DNA of 64,000 bases from Helicovermis profundi. GTDB taxonomy: Bacteria; Bacillota; Clostridia; Peptostreptococcales; Acidaminobacteraceae. The translations under genes were made by a program, and so were the position numbers. The stretch's first letter is position 1. The number at the start of each line of letters is the position of its first letter. This document shows positions 28,305 through 37,783 of this stretch, piece after piece. A model generated the notes under the pieces. That model was not told where the DNA came from. It saw only the letters and a program-made list of their open reading frames with translations, and made no database searches. The stretch covers positions 2,128,001 to 2,192,000 of the forward strand of contig NZ_AP028654.1 in NCBI RefSeq assembly GCF_033097505.1. The letters run 5' to 3'.

Positions 28305-29228
28305 TTATTCTTTTAAACTTTCAATAATTTCTATCAATTTTTCTTCCACTTTATTATTTGAAACTTGACATGTACCAGCATTAAAATGTCCTCCACCTTC
28401 ATATTTAAGCATAAGCTCTCCAATATTAGCATCTGACGTTTTATTAAAAATTGATTTACCAACAGTAAATACAGTGTTTTGTTTTTTTAACCCCCAAATA
28501 ACTTGAATAGAAATATTCACTTGAGGAAAAAGTGCATACTTTAAAAATCTATTACCAGGATAAATCAATTCTTGTTCTCTTAAATCCACAACCAAAACAT
28601 TGTTATAAACTTTAGAATTATTTTTCATTTGAATTTTAAACTTTCCGTCATATCCAAAATACAATTCTATTCTTTCTTTGACATCAGGAATTTCAAGTAT
28701 TTCTTCTATTGAGTGGTCTTTACAATAATCAATAAGTTCCATCATTAAATCATAATTTGAAATCCTAAAATTTCTAAACCTTCCAAGACCTGTACGGGCA
28801 TCCATCAGAAAATTAAGAAGTTCCCAACCTTTTGGAAAAAGTACATCTTCTTTCGTAAATTTTGCTGAATCTGCTTTATCTACAGCTAGCATCATTTCAT
28901 CCCATTTTCTTGGAAAAACTTCTTTTCCCCCATAATATTCATAGACAACTCTAGCAGCAGAAGGCGCATCAGGGTCAATTATATAATTATCTTTTTTTCC
29001 TTTATTTCTAATTGTTTCACTTAAATGATGATCAAATGCTAGCCCAACTCCGTCTACATATGGTAAATTAGTTGTAATATCATTTTCATCCACTTTTATT
29101 ATTCCATCTTGCATATCTTTAGGATGAACAAATTTAACCTCTTTTATCAAATCCATTTTTTTTAGAAGTACTGCACATACCAAACCATCAAAATCACTTC
29201 TAGTTATAAGTCTATACTTTTTATTCAT
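28305..29228 (-). CDS. DHH-family phosphoesterase
   Basis: Manganese-dependent phosphoesterase of 307 residues. Metal motifs are RSDFDGLVC (10-18), the signature AFDHHLSE (65-72) and, at the C terminus, the DHHA1-like GEGGGH equivalent KYEGGGHFNAGTCQV. Family members cleave oligonucleotides, pNpA, cyclic dinucleotides or polyphosphate; the exact substrate is not predictable, though the neighbouring GGDEF protein makes a cyclic-dinucleotide-related substrate worth testing. The ATG starts immediately after the TAG of the GGDEF gene, with GGAGGG inside the end of that gene, so translation is coupled. Confidence 0.88.
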   Translation of the reverse strand: MNKKYRLITRSDFDGLVCAVLLKKMDLIKEVKFVHPKDMQDGIIKVDENDITTNLPYVDGVGLAFDHHLSETIRNKGKKDNYIIDPDAPSAARVVYEYYGGKEVFPRKWDEMMLAVDKADSAKFTKEDVLFPKGWELLNFLMDARTGLGRFRNFRISNYDLMMELIDYCKDHSIEEILEIPDVKERIELYFGYDGKFKIQMKNNSKVYNNVLVVDLREQELIYPGNRFLKYALFPQVNISIQVIWGLKKQNTVFTVGKSIFNKTSDANIGELMLKYEGGGHFNAGTCQVSNNKVEEKLIEIIESLKE

Positions 29229-30503
29229 CTAATCCCTCCATACAATTCTATTTTTGCCTTCATTTTTTGCTTTATATAAATTTTCATCAGCGTCTGAAAT
29301 CAAATTATTATTATTTTCTACTTTATATTCTGCTATACCGCCACTTATAGTTACTTTATGATTAATTCCATCAAAATTAAAGGCTTCAATAGCTTTTCTT
29401 AGTTTATCAGCAACAATAAATGCCGATTCCTTATCCGTTTCAGGCAAAACTACTATGAATTCTTCTCCTCCATATCTCCCAACTAAATCAATTTTTCTAA
29501 TATGCTCTTTTATAATTTGCGCGATATTATATAATACATCATCACCTGTTAAATGGCCATACATATCATTCACTTTCTTAAAATTATCAATATCCATCAT
29601 TATAATTGATAATTTAGAATTATACCTTATAGTTCTTTCTTTTTCTTTAATTAAAAAATCTACTGCATATTTATGATTATATATATCAGTTAAACCATCT
29701 GTATTAGCCATTTTTGCTAGTATTTCATTTTTTTCCTCTAAATCTTCTATTAGAAAATATGATTTGATTTGATTTAATAACCTAGCTATAAAAACATTAG
29801 TATCAAACGGTTTCAATATATAATCATCTGCTCCTAAAAATAATATATTAGAAATTGTTTTATAATTACTAATATTAGAAATCAAAATTATTATAGCTTT
29901 AGGATTATTCTTTTTAAACTCTAACATCAAATCCTCACCTGATATATTTGGAAGTATTAAATCAACCAAGTAAATAGAATATTCTTTGTTACATTCTAAG
30001 ATATCAAGTGGGTCTGAATAATAGTCAACATCTTTAAATCCATATGGCTCTAATATATTTTTTATTATCTTCAAGCTTAAATAACTATCATCTACAACTG
30101 CAATTGGAAGTTCTTTTGCTCTATTATCTATTTTACTCTCTCTATTTAATGTACCAATATAGTTTCTGATTTTATCAATAGAAATATCATTTTTTATTAT
30201 ATAATCCACAACACCTAAATTAAAAAGTTTCTCACGAACTGCAATATCATCTGTTGAAGTAAATACCAAAATAGGTATATCTGAAAACTCCGAATTGTTT
30301 AACTCAGTTATTATTTCCTCTCCGTCTTTACCATCAATTTCCAGTGCAGTAACAATAAGGTCTATTTTATTTACTTGTAATATTTTATATGCATCGCTGA
30401 GATTTATCGCTCCAAAAATTACGAACTCCGAATTAAGTTCTTTTACAATATCTCTAAAGGTTTCTTTAAAAAAATTACTACTCTCTATATGCAAAATATT
30501 CAT
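29229..30503 (-). CDS. diguanylate cyclase with two receiver domains (REC-REC-GGDEF)
   Basis: Probable cyclic-di-GMP synthase, 424 residues. The first receiver (about 1-125) is degenerate: the phospho-acceptor position reads IVTALEIDG with Ala where Asp is expected. The second (about 130-250) has Asp in YLVDLILPNISGE and Lys in YILKPF, so it can be phosphorylated. The GGDEF domain (about 265-424) has an active GGEEF and, five residues before it, RKID, an intact inhibitory I-site. Layout resembles PleD. ATG 30503 has AGAGGTGA 6 nt upstream; a GTG three codons earlier is less well placed. Coupled to the DHH gene. Confidence 0.92.
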   Translation of the reverse strand: MNILHIESSNFFKETFRDIVKELNSEFVIFGAINLSDAYKILQVNKIDLIVTALEIDGKDGEEIITELNNSEFSDIPILVFTSTDDIAVREKLFNLGVVDYIIKNDISIDKIRNYIGTLNRESKIDNRAKELPIAVVDDSYLSLKIIKNILEPYGFKDVDYYSDPLDILECNKEYSIYLVDLILPNISGEDLMLEFKKNNPKAIIILISNISNYKTISNILFLGADDYILKPFDTNVFIARLLNQIKSYFLIEDLEEKNEILAKMANTDGLTDIYNHKYAVDFLIKEKERTIRYNSKLSIIMMDIDNFKKVNDMYGHLTGDDVLYNIAQIIKEHIRKIDLVGRYGGEEFIVVLPETDKESAFIVADKLRKAIEAFNFDGINHKVTISGGIAEYKVENNNNLISDADENLYKAKNEGKNRIVWRD

Positions 30504-30631
30504 TATTTTCACCTCTCGTAAATATCTTTATTTATCTACTTAAATGCTAGCATTATTAGAAATAATACTATTAATATTATATACACAAACCGCCACTTTT
30601 AAACATTTTTCTAGGACTTCGAAATCTTTAT

Positions 30632-30659
30632 AAAAAAAATAAGCTAATATAAGCTTATT
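30632..30659 (-). terminator. terminator overlapping the stop codon of the 143-aa membrane protein
   Basis: AATAAGCT / AGCTTATT stem; the TAA stop is inside the 5' arm, and on the minus strand seven to eight T follow. The remaining gap to 30503 shows nothing else. Confidence 0.8.
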
Positions 30660-31086
30660 TTTTGTAAATATCAACTAATGTTTTAGTTTTGGGATCATAA
30701 ACAAGGTAACATGATTTATTTGCAAATTTCGCAACATCTAGTCCATATAATGGAGTTAAAGATATTTTTTTAGATATCAATTTTATTTTAGGAAGACGAG
30801 CAAAATTATTGATATTTTTTAAATCAATTAACTCTTTTACAATAACTAAATCTTTTTTTTCAACATTTTTTGATATTCTATAATCTTTATAAATAGAATT
30901 TAGAAAGATTAAGAAAGATACAGAAATAAGTATAATGTAAAATACTTTTAAATTTTCTGGACTTTCATTTAATTTTGCATATCCAAAATATAAAATAGCA
31001 AGTAACATTGCCAATTGAATAAAATAAGAACTCTTCTTAAATTTAAGATGAACTCTCATATTTTGATTAATTATTTTTTCTCTCAC
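30655..31086 (-). CDS. hypothetical two-helix membrane protein
   Basis: 143-residue protein I do not recognise. It has a basic N terminus, two hydrophobic helices (about 21-38 and 48-66), and a C-terminal soluble part of about 75 residues (GLDVAKFANKSCYLVYDP), probably cytoplasmic. GTG start with AAGGCGG 7 nt upstream. It stands alone, with its terminator overlapping its stop codon. Orientation and function are unknown. Confidence 0.7.
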   Translation of the reverse strand: MREKIINQNMRVHLKFKKSSYFIQLAMLLAILYFGYAKLNESPENLKVFYIILISVSFLIFLNSIYKDYRISKNVEKKDLVIVKELIDLKNINNFARLPKIKLISKKISLTPLYGLDVAKFANKSCYLVYDPKTKTLVDIYKK

Positions 31087-31196
31087 TTTAAACCGCCTTA
31101 TAAAAATATATTAGTAACAAAAAACTATTACTAATATATTTTATCAAAACTATGCCAGTATTACTATATATTTTTTAAGATGATTTATCCGATGAC

Positions 31197-31305
31197 TTAG
31201 AGTTCTTTATTCCCCACTTCTTTAAAAAGCGGGGAATAAAGAACTCTAAAAAGGCCCTTGATTATGTTTTCTAAGATTCAGTGGAGTAAAAACTCCCTCT
31301 GAACC
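31197..31305. repeat. pair of strong hairpins, possible remnant of an IS200/IS605-type end
   Basis: A perfect 19-bp inverted repeat (arms 31197-31215 and 31231-31249, TTAGAGTTCTTTATTCCCC and its complement) has no T tail, so it is not an ordinary terminator. Then comes AAAAAGGCCCTTGATTATG, then a second hairpin (31277-31303), TTCAG-T-GGAGT-AAAA-ACTCC-CT-CTGAA. The second resembles the subterminal hairpins of IS200/IS605 elements, but no tnpA or tnpB remains. It ends 9 bp before the stop codon of the permease gene. Confidence 0.45.
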
Positions 31306-31313
31306 CAAGAAAT

Positions 31314-32054
31314 TCATTTATTCATATAGTCTTCGTTAATTTCGATAGCTTTTACAGGACATTTATTGGCAGTTTTCTCTAACTTATCAAAATCATTCGT
31401 AATTCCTATAACTTCAGCTTTACCATTTTTCATTGAAAAAACTTCAGGCATATTTTTAACACAAACTTTGCATCCTACACACGCGTCTTTATTTATAAGA
31501 GCAATATTATCTCCAAATTCTTTGTATTCTGATGTTAAAAAAACTTCTTCTTTAGTCACAATTTTATTCATTAAATAGCCCATAATAAGAATAGCAATTA
31601 CCGTAAATATCCACCTTAATGCCATAAATTTTAAACTTAAAAACTTTGCTTCATTTACAAGCATAGGAACTTTAATAACTGCCCATGCACTAAGTATTAT
31701 AACAGCATTTGATATACTGGCACCTTTTTTTAACAATAATTTTACTAGTGGAAAAGCTGCATATATTGGTCCAGCAGATATACTACCTAAAATAACAGAA
31801 AATATTCCTCCAATAAATCCCGATTTTTCTCCTAGTCTATCATAAATAATTTTTTTAGGTACCCATGCATCAACAACCATTGTAAGTACAAAAATTAAGG
31901 GAATAATCTCAAATAATTCTTTTAAATAATAAAAAGTATTTTTAACAGCTGCATTTGCCTTCTCAGGATAAAAAATAAACAACACTAAATACACTAACAA
32001 AACAAAAATTGCAGTTTTGTTCTTCTTAAGCTTTTTTAAATTAATTTTATTCAT
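31314..32054 (-). CDS. permease (ArsP_1/DUF318-like half) fused to a ferredoxin-like domain
   Basis: 246-residue membrane protein. Four to five helices between about 14 and 165 carry the permease half-motif GSISAGPIYAAFPLVKLLLKKGAS, typical of the predicted permease family PF03773. The C-terminal 70 residues are a single-cluster ferredoxin-like domain: CVGCKVCVKNMPEVFSMKNG and a distant NKCPVKAIEI. The expected fourth-position Cys after CKVC is replaced, so the cluster would use Cys from CVGCKVC plus the distal one. Together with the next gene it forms a split transporter. Substrate unknown; relatives export arsenicals or metals. ATG is one base from the end of the partner gene. Confidence 0.8.
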   Translation of the reverse strand: MNKINLKKLKKNKTAIFVLLVYLVLFIFYPEKANAAVKNTFYYLKELFEIIPLIFVLTMVVDAWVPKKIIYDRLGEKSGFIGGIFSVILGSISAGPIYAAFPLVKLLLKKGASISNAVIILSAWAVIKVPMLVNEAKFLSLKFMALRWIFTVIAILIMGYLMNKIVTKEEVFLTSEYKEFGDNIALINKDACVGCKVCVKNMPEVFSMKNGKAEVIGITNDFDKLEKTANKCPVKAIEINEDYMNK

Positions 32055-32527
32055 TATATCAATCCTCCAACAACAATAGCTATTAATATTGCAAAAATAA
32101 AACTAAGTAAATTTCTATATAATGTAAACTTAAATCCAAATTCTTTTTTTTCTAAAGAAAAGGTTACAACACCTACCATAGTAAGAGTAGTAAGAAATGC
32201 AACAATTGGAACAATACTAGCCCCAGAATTCACTAGTGACCCTGCTAATGGAAATGCTACAAAGGCCGGAATTAAAGTTATACTACCAAGTAATGCTGCA
32301 CTAACTACAGAAAACATTAAATTGTCTCCACCAAGTAAATTTTGTATGGTAGTTGGTGGAATTAAAGTAAGAATTAGACCAATCAAAAATAGAATTGCAA
32401 TTATTTCCCCCATCATATTTTTCATCATATTTCTTGAAAGCTTCATAGATTTTACTGTTCTAGTTTTATCTTTTAAAATCGAGATTACTAGAATAATCAC
32501 ACCAATAATCCAATAATTAAAACTCAT
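32054..32527 (-). CDS. permease, second half of the split transporter
   Basis: 157-residue membrane protein with about four helices and the same half-motif as its neighbour: GSITLIPAFVAFPLAGSLVNSGAS, in the family style GSxxxxPxxxAFPL. The two genes overlap by one base, so the halves are made together and likely assemble as a heterodimer equivalent of the single-chain PF03773 permeases. AGGAGGTAT precedes the ATG. Transcribed divergently from the Crp/Fnr regulator, its likely controller. Confidence 0.82.
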   Translation of the reverse strand: MSFNYWIIGVIILVISILKDKTRTVKSMKLSRNMMKNMMGEIIAILFLIGLILTLIPPTTIQNLLGGDNLMFSVVSAALLGSITLIPAFVAFPLAGSLVNSGASIVPIVAFLTTLTMVGVVTFSLEKKEFGFKFTLYRNLLSFIFAILIAIVVGGLI

Positions 32528-32604
32528 ATAATACCTCCTTAGTAATATATATTTTTCTTTTCTTTTATTTATATTAATTATATACTATATAAAGAATACT
32601 AAGT

Positions 32605-32618
32605 GTTACTTCAGTAAC
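32605..32618. promoter_or_regulatory. palindrome GTTACT-TC-AGTAAC in the Crp/Fnr-permease intergenic region
   Basis: Perfect 6-2-6 inverted repeat between divergent genes, 16 bp before the regulator ATG. Placement suggests an operator for the regulator itself. It is not the canonical FNR or CRP box. Confidence 0.45.
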
Positions 32619-32633
32619 TAGATAGGAGAAAAA

Positions 32634-33293
32634 ATGAAATATATTAAAAAAATAAGTAAACTGAATTTTTTTAAGACAATAAAAAAAGATGATCTGGAAA
32701 TTATGATATCTAACAATTCAATTTTTATAAAAAAATACGATAAAAACGAAATAATACATCTTCAAAGTGAATTATGCTCCTCAATGGACATTGTCATTGA
32801 AGGTAAAGTTATAGTACAAAATATAGATGAGAATGGAAATATTATTACAATAAGTAACTTTGAGAAAAACGAACTTTTCGGTGCACACCTTCTTTTTTCT
32901 TCACAAAATTTCTATCCAATGACAATCATCGCTCAAGAAGAAACTACTATACTTAAAATAGAAAAATCTAAAATACTTGATTTATGTCAAAATAACAAAA
33001 TTTTTTTAATTGAATATTTAAATCAAATTTCTGATAGATCAAACACCTTAGCTAGTGTAATCAATAGAGTTACAAGAAAATCAATTAGAGCTTGTATAAT
33101 TGATTTTTTAAAATTCGAAAAAAACTTACAAGACTCAAACAAAATAATACTTAATATATCAAAAAAAGAGCTATCTGAAAAATTTGGTATACAAAGAACT
33201 TCGCTTTCTAGAGAGCTTAGTAAAATGAAAAAAGATGGATTAATTGATTTTGATAAAAATTCAATAACAATAATAAATCTAGAAAATATCTAA
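32634..33293 (+). CDS. Crp/Fnr family transcriptional regulator
   Basis: 219 residues: an N-terminal cNMP-binding-like beta roll (about 20-120, with LQSELCSSMDIVIEGKVIV and FEKNELFGAHLLFS), a long dimer helix, and a C-terminal winged helix with SKKELSEKFGIQRTSLSRELSKMKKDG (about 173-199). No N-terminal cysteine cluster, so not an FNR-type iron-sulfur sensor; the arginine that binds cAMP is not evident. ATG with TAGGAG upstream. It faces the split permease-ferredoxin genes and probably controls them. The signal is unknown. Confidence 0.92.
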   Translation: MKYIKKISKLNFFKTIKKDDLEIMISNNSIFIKKYDKNEIIHLQSELCSSMDIVIEGKVIVQNIDENGNIITISNFEKNELFGAHLLFSSQNFYPMTIIAQEETTILKIEKSKILDLCQNNKIFLIEYLNQISDRSNTLASVINRVTRKSIRACIIDFLKFEKNLQDSNKIILNISKKELSEKFGIQRTSLSRELSKMKKDGLIDFDKNSITIINLENI

Positions 33294-33330
33294 ATATCAC
33301 TTTTAACTAGAAATTTTCAAAGGAGTCTTT

Positions 33331-34929
33331 ATGAAAAAAAAATTAGTATTAATTACAATAATTATTACAATTGCTACATCAATTTTTGGACTTAATTATT
33401 ACAGATCAAAAACAAAAATAGTAAATTCGTTTTCCACCTTACAGATTAATACATACGAAAACTCGAAAAATATCTTTACAATAAACAATACTGACCTTCT
33501 CTACAAAGTATTATGTGATTCAATAAATAAATCAGTTACTTATACTAAACCAATCAAATATAATAAAGAAATTATATTTGAATTTATAGATAAAAATAAA
33601 ACTAAGAAAAATTTAAACTTTTATTCTGATATAGATAAAAAAGAATTATATTTTTTATATAATAATAAACAATATATAATTCCAAGAGAATACTCAAAAC
33701 TACTTCTAAACTATGATGAATTTAGTGATTTATACCCTAATAATATCAATCCTAGCATAATAATTCACAGCGCTAAAAGTTCAATAGTACCGCATTCAGC
33801 TAAAAGTAATTTGTTCTATAAAAAAATTAATAGTAAATGGTACAAAATCAGTAATATCAATACTTCAACAAACTTAGATAGCAATATTATTATGGATCCT
33901 GTATTAAACTTAATAGAATCCGAAAATTTGAAAATAAATATTTCGCCGAAACCTAGTCATTTTGAAGTATATACTAATAATGAACAACAAAAATTAAATG
34001 AAAATATTTACATACCTTTAAAAATTGAAAGCACCATAAATTATACAATTAAAGCTATATGGGAAAAAAACACAGATAGTGATTTTTACGGGGAGAAAGA
34101 TTGGACTTTTAAAGTGAATGTTGATTTAAAACCAAAACTTGAAGTGATAAATTCAACAGAAAAACAAGGTGATTTTTTTATAATTAAAATGCTAAATTTG
34201 AATTATAACGAAACACCTATACTAGAGCAGAATATTATTGATAATATTAAATACTGGAAAATTGATGATGCGTGGTATTCAATTATTCCATTAAATTATT
34301 GGGTAAAAAAAGGAACATATAAAGTAAAATTTTCTATAAAAAAAAATAATAATGTAATTCCTATTTCGAACAAAACCCTTGATATTCTTAATAAGAAATT
34401 TGATAAGCAATACTTAACAATTGATAAAACTGTTGCTTCGTCAACAAAAAATCCCGAAGCCTATAGCCAGTACGCAAAAATTTTCTCACCTTCAAGAGAG
34501 AAGAGCATAAATAAAAAACTTTGGCAAGGAAAATTCATTTGGCCATGCGTTGGTAGAATTTCAACCGAATTTGGAATGATGCGCTATGTAAATGGAACAT
34601 TAACTTCATATAGACATTCAGGGATAGATATTGCAGTTCCAAGAGGTACTCCAGTTCTTGCGACTAATTCTGGTAAAATTGTATTAAGTCAAAAGCTTAT
34701 AATGACTGGAAATACCGTTGTAATAGACCACGGACTTGGTATTTTTAGTGTTTATTTTCATATGGATTCACTAAATTATAATAAAAATGAAATGGTGAAA
34801 AAAGGGGAAATAATCGGCACAGTTGGTACAACAGGTTTTTCAACAGGACCTCATCTCCATTTTACTACATCCTACTATAAGACTAACTTAGATCCAAATA
34901 CTTTTTTAAATTGGGATGGAAAATTATAG
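33331..34929 (+). CDS. M23 family metallopeptidase (LytM domain), membrane anchored
   Basis: Cell-wall endopeptidase-like protein of 532 residues. It has an N-terminal anchor (about 4-22), a long extracellular region rich in beta strands (25-390) and a C-terminal LytM domain (about 405-530). The zinc motif residues are present: HSGIDIAVP (HxxxD) and GPHLHF (HxH), with a catalytic His in VVIDHGLGIFSVYFHM. LytM enzymes cut peptide cross-links in peptidoglycan during growth or sporulation. ATG with AAAGGAG. It starts 37 bp after the Crp/Fnr gene on the same strand, and could be its operon partner. Confidence 0.92.
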   Translation: MKKKLVLITIIITIATSIFGLNYYRSKTKIVNSFSTLQINTYENSKNIFTINNTDLLYKVLCDSINKSVTYTKPIKYNKEIIFEFIDKNKTKKNLNFYSDIDKKELYFLYNNKQYIIPREYSKLLLNYDEFSDLYPNNINPSIIIHSAKSSIVPHSAKSNLFYKKINSKWYKISNINTSTNLDSNIIMDPVLNLIESENLKINISPKPSHFEVYTNNEQQKLNENIYIPLKIESTINYTIKAIWEKNTDSDFYGEKDWTFKVNVDLKPKLEVINSTEKQGDFFIIKMLNLNYNETPILEQNIIDNIKYWKIDDAWYSIIPLNYWVKKGTYKVKFSIKKNNNVIPISNKTLDILNKKFDKQYLTIDKTVASSTKNPEAYSQYAKIFSPSREKSINKKLWQGKFIWPCVGRISTEFGMMRYVNGTLTSYRHSGIDIAVPRGTPVLATNSGKIVLSQKLIMTGNTVVIDHGLGIFSVYFHMDSLNYNKNEMVKKGEIIGTVGTTGFSTGPHLHFTTSYYKTNLDPNTFLNWDGKL

Positions 34930-34939
34930 TAAAACAAAT

Positions 34940-35005
34940 AAAGAGTTATCTAGTATTAATTCATTTGATTTAAAATCAAATTCTAAAAATACTAAATAAC
35001 TCTTT
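34940..35005. terminator. bidirectional terminator between M23 peptidase and ClpE-like genes
   Basis: AAAGAGTTAT-c-TAGTATT pairs with AATACTA-a-ATAACTCTTT; a second inner hairpin (ATTTGATT / AATCAAAT) fills the loop. Confidence 0.75.
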
Positions 35006-35040
35006 AACAGTTTTTAATATGCTGTGGCTAATCTATTAAT

Positions 35041-37326
35041 TTATTTTTCCACACAAATTTTTCCGTCCTTAAAAACTACTTTTATTAAATTTCCCTTTAT
35101 AACTTCTTTTTTTATAAACAATTCTGCAATTTCATCTTCAATATATTTTTGAATTGTTCGTCTAAGAGGTCTTGCTCCATATTTTTCATCATAACCTTCT
35201 TTAATAAGGAATTCTTTCGAAGCACTATCCACACTTAAACTCATACCTTTTTCTTTAACTTCTTCTTCAACTTCTTCAATGAGTAAATCAGCGATTAGTT
35301 CTAGCTCTTTCCTACTTAAATGATTAAATACGACTACATCATCTACGCGATTCAAAAATTCTGGTCTAAAATACTGATTTAAAGCTGATAATACTTTTTT
35401 TTCAAGCTTTTCGTAATTATTACTTTCAAATCCAATTCCATTCGCTTTTATATCCGTTCCTGCATTAGATGTCATAATTATAACCGCATTTTCAAAGAAT
35501 ACAGTCCTTCCTTGACCATCAGTCAGTCTTCCATCTTCAAGTATTTGTAGTAATACATTAAATACATCAGAATGAGCTTTTTCAATTTCATCTAAAAGAA
35601 TTACCGAATAAGGTCTTCTTCTTATTTTTTCAGTTAATTGTCCACCATTTTCGTAACCAACATATCCTGGAGGTGATCCAATTAATTTTGATATAGTATG
35701 TTTTTCTGAGTACTCACTCATATCCATCCTAATAAGAGCGTCTTCTGATCCAAAAAGTTCATTTGCTAAAGTTCTGGCAAGTTCAGTTTTTCCTACTCCA
35801 GTAGGACCAACAAAGATAAAAGAAGACGGTTTCTTTTTCTTTCTAAAACCAGACCTATTTCTTCTAATTGCTTTTGATAAAGCACTAACTGCTTTATTTT
35901 GTCCAATAACTCTTTTATGAAGCCTATTTTCTAAATCAATGAGTTTTATGGATTCTTCTTCTGTAAGTTTTCCAACAGGAATTTTAGTCCATGCCTCAAT
36001 AACGTAAGCAACATCTTCTGTTGTAAGTTCAAGATGTTCATTAATCATTTTACATTCATTTAATTTTTCCTGAAGATGAATTTCGTGTACTTTTAACTCA
36101 GCAGCTCTCTCAAACTCTTCGTGTAAAGAAGCAATTTCTTTTTCTTCAGCAATTTTTTTTATTTCATTTTTCAAATTCTCATATTCTACTAATGAAGTGT
36201 TTTTCAAATTCAATCTTGAACCAGCTTCATCTATAACGTCAATAGCCTTATCTGGCAAAAATCTATCTGTTATATATTTTTCTGACATTCTAACAGCTTC
36301 TTCAATTACAATGTCACTTATTTTAACTTTATGAAAATCTTCATAATATGATTTTATTCCTTTTAATATCTCAATAGACTCTTCAATTGTTGGTTCATCA
36401 ACCATAACAGGCTGAAATCTTCTTTCTAAAGCTGCATCTTTTTCTATATGTTTTCTATATTCATCAATAGTTGTAGCTCCAATTATTTGTACTTCACCTT
36501 TTGCAAGAGCTGGTTTTAATATATTTGCAGCATTCATAACACCACCATGTACTTCTCCAGCACCCATAATATTATGAACTTCGTCTATTACTAAAATTAC
36601 ATTCCCATGAATCTTTGCCTCTTTAATAATCGCATTCATTCTACCTTCAAATTGACCTCTAAACTGTGTTCCAGCTACAATTGAAGTCATATCAAGCAAA
36701 TAAACTTCAGTATTTAGTAGTTTAATAGGTACTTTTTTTTCTACTATCCTTAGAGCTAATCCTTCCGCAATTGCTGTTTTACCAACCCCTGGTTCACCAA
36801 TTAAAACAGGATTATTTTTACTTCTCCTATTTAGTATTTGAATAACTCTATCAATTTCTTTTTTTCTTCCAATAACTTTATCGATTTTATTTTCCCTAGC
36901 TTTATCAATTAAATTTGAACCAAACTTCTCTAAATTTTTAAGTTTCTTCTTTTTAGCTTTTTTAATTTTTTCATCTCTTGTATCTTCTTTTACATCTTCA
37001 ATTTTTTCTTTTGTTTCTTTTTGCATTTCTTTTTTATCTAATATTTCAAAATCATCTCCACCCATTGCTAAATTCATCATTTGAGAAAGTGGATCCTCAT
37101 CTGAATCCGACAAATTCATATCTTCAAATATCTTACTCATTTGACTAGAAATATTTTCAAGATCGTCAGGATCTACTTTCATCTGTTTCATCATTTCATC
37201 CATAATAGGTATCCCCATTTTTTTTGCACAATCAAAACATAATGGTTTACTTATTTTTTTACCATCTTCAATTACAGTAGTATAAACTACCGCTATATTT
37301 TTCTTACATACAGAACATTTTTCCAT
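35041..37326 (-). CDS. Clp protease ATPase, ClpE/ClpC type
   Basis: AAA+ unfoldase of 761 residues. The N terminus is a ClpE-like zinc finger, Cys4-x2-Cys7 and Cys30-x2-Cys33. AAA-1 has Walker [14 protein letters not shown] (about 178), followed by a UVR-like coiled coil (about 395-425) and AAA-2 with [11 protein letters not shown] (about 510) and [14 protein letters not shown]. There is no full double Clp_N domain, which favours ClpE over ClpC. It presents damaged proteins to ClpP, usually under stress. ATG with GAGGTGA. Its 5' region is separated from the repeat array by a terminator, so it has its own promoter; I see no clear CtsR or CIRCE operator. Confidence 0.92.
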   Translation of the reverse strand: MEKCSVCKKNIAVVYTTVIEDGKKISKPLCFDCAKKMGIPIMDEMMKQMKVDPDDLENISSQMSKIFEDMNLSDSDEDPLSQMMNLAMGGDDFEILDKKEMQKETKEKIEDVKEDTRDEKIKKAKKKKLKNLEKFGSNLIDKARENKIDKVIGRKKEIDRVIQILNRRSKNNPVLIGEPGVGKTAIAEGLALRIVEKKVPIKLLNTEVYLLDMTSIVAGTQFRGQFEGRMNAIIKEAKIHGNVILVIDEVHNIMGAGEVHGGVMNAANILKPALAKGEVQIIGATTIDEYRKHIEKDAALERRFQPVMVDEPTIEESIEILKGIKSYYEDFHKVKISDIVIEEAVRMSEKYITDRFLPDKAIDVIDEAGSRLNLKNTSLVEYENLKNEIKKIAEEKEIASLHEEFERAAELKVHEIHLQEKLNECKMINEHLELTTEDVAYVIEAWTKIPVGKLTEEESIKLIDLENRLHKRVIGQNKAVSALSKAIRRNRSGFRKKKKPSSFIFVGPTGVGKTELARTLANELFGSEDALIRMDMSEYSEKHTISKLIGSPPGYVGYENGGQLTEKIRRRPYSVILLDEIEKAHSDVFNVLLQILEDGRLTDGQGRTVFFENAVIIMTSNAGTDIKANGIGFESNNYEKLEKKVLSALNQYFRPEFLNRVDDVVVFNHLSRKELELIADLLIEEVEEEVKEKGMSLSVDSASKEFLIKEGYDEKYGARPLRRTIQKYIEDEIAELFIKKEVIKGNLIKVVFKDGKICVEK

Positions 37327-37480
37327 AAAATCACCTCAGTTTGATACTTAATTTTTATTAAGGCAAATACAAACACGCATAACCTTTTCCATATAATACA
37401 ATATATCATATATTTATTAACTAAATATGAATATATAACAAACTCCTATCAAATACAGTATATACTTTCTCAAAAACCAA

Positions 37481-37504
37481 AAGAATCAGCATAAGCTGAT
37501 TCTT
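37481..37504 (-). terminator. terminator upstream of the ClpE-like gene
   Basis: Perfect 10-bp stem AAGAATCAGC / GCTGATTCTT with an ATAA loop, followed on the minus strand by TTGGTTTTTG. It would end a minus-strand transcript coming from 37.5-37.7 kb, yet no full gene lies there. Confidence 0.7.
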
Positions 37505-37603
37505 CTGTTAAAAGATTTCTACATATAATACCATTAAACACAAAAGAGATGTTCCCCCAAACAAAACCTTCGTTTTATTAGCTTTTTTTCATTTAGAAAA
37601 AAC

Positions 37604-37662
37604 AACATTTTATTAAAACAATTTATTTGCGTTGAAATATTTTGTTTTAATTTAAAAATGTT
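37604..37662. repeat. 18-bp imperfect hairpin in the long gap before the repeat array
   Basis: AACATTTT plus ATTAAAACAA pairs with TTGTTTTAAT plus AAAATGTT with a 3-nt bulge and a 20-nt loop. With the terminator at 37481 it is the only structure I see in 37327-37709. Confidence 0.5.
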
Positions 37663-37709
37663 TTCTTTTCTTAATATATTGTACAACTAAAATACAAAAT
37701 AATCAAGAG

Positions 37710-37783
37710 AAAAAAATACTATATATAAAATGCTTCAGCGTCAAGATCAGCCGCGAGGCGCATTTTATATATAGTATTTTTTT
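37710..37783. repeat. long perfect hairpin ending the 70-bp repeat array
   Basis: 23-bp arms (37710-37732 and 37761-37783) are exact complements around a 28-nt loop that is the core of unit 1. On the minus strand seven T follow, so it looks like the terminator of a transcript running through the array. The right arm is the ordinary linker of the array; the left arm is an inverted copy of it. Confidence 0.85.
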
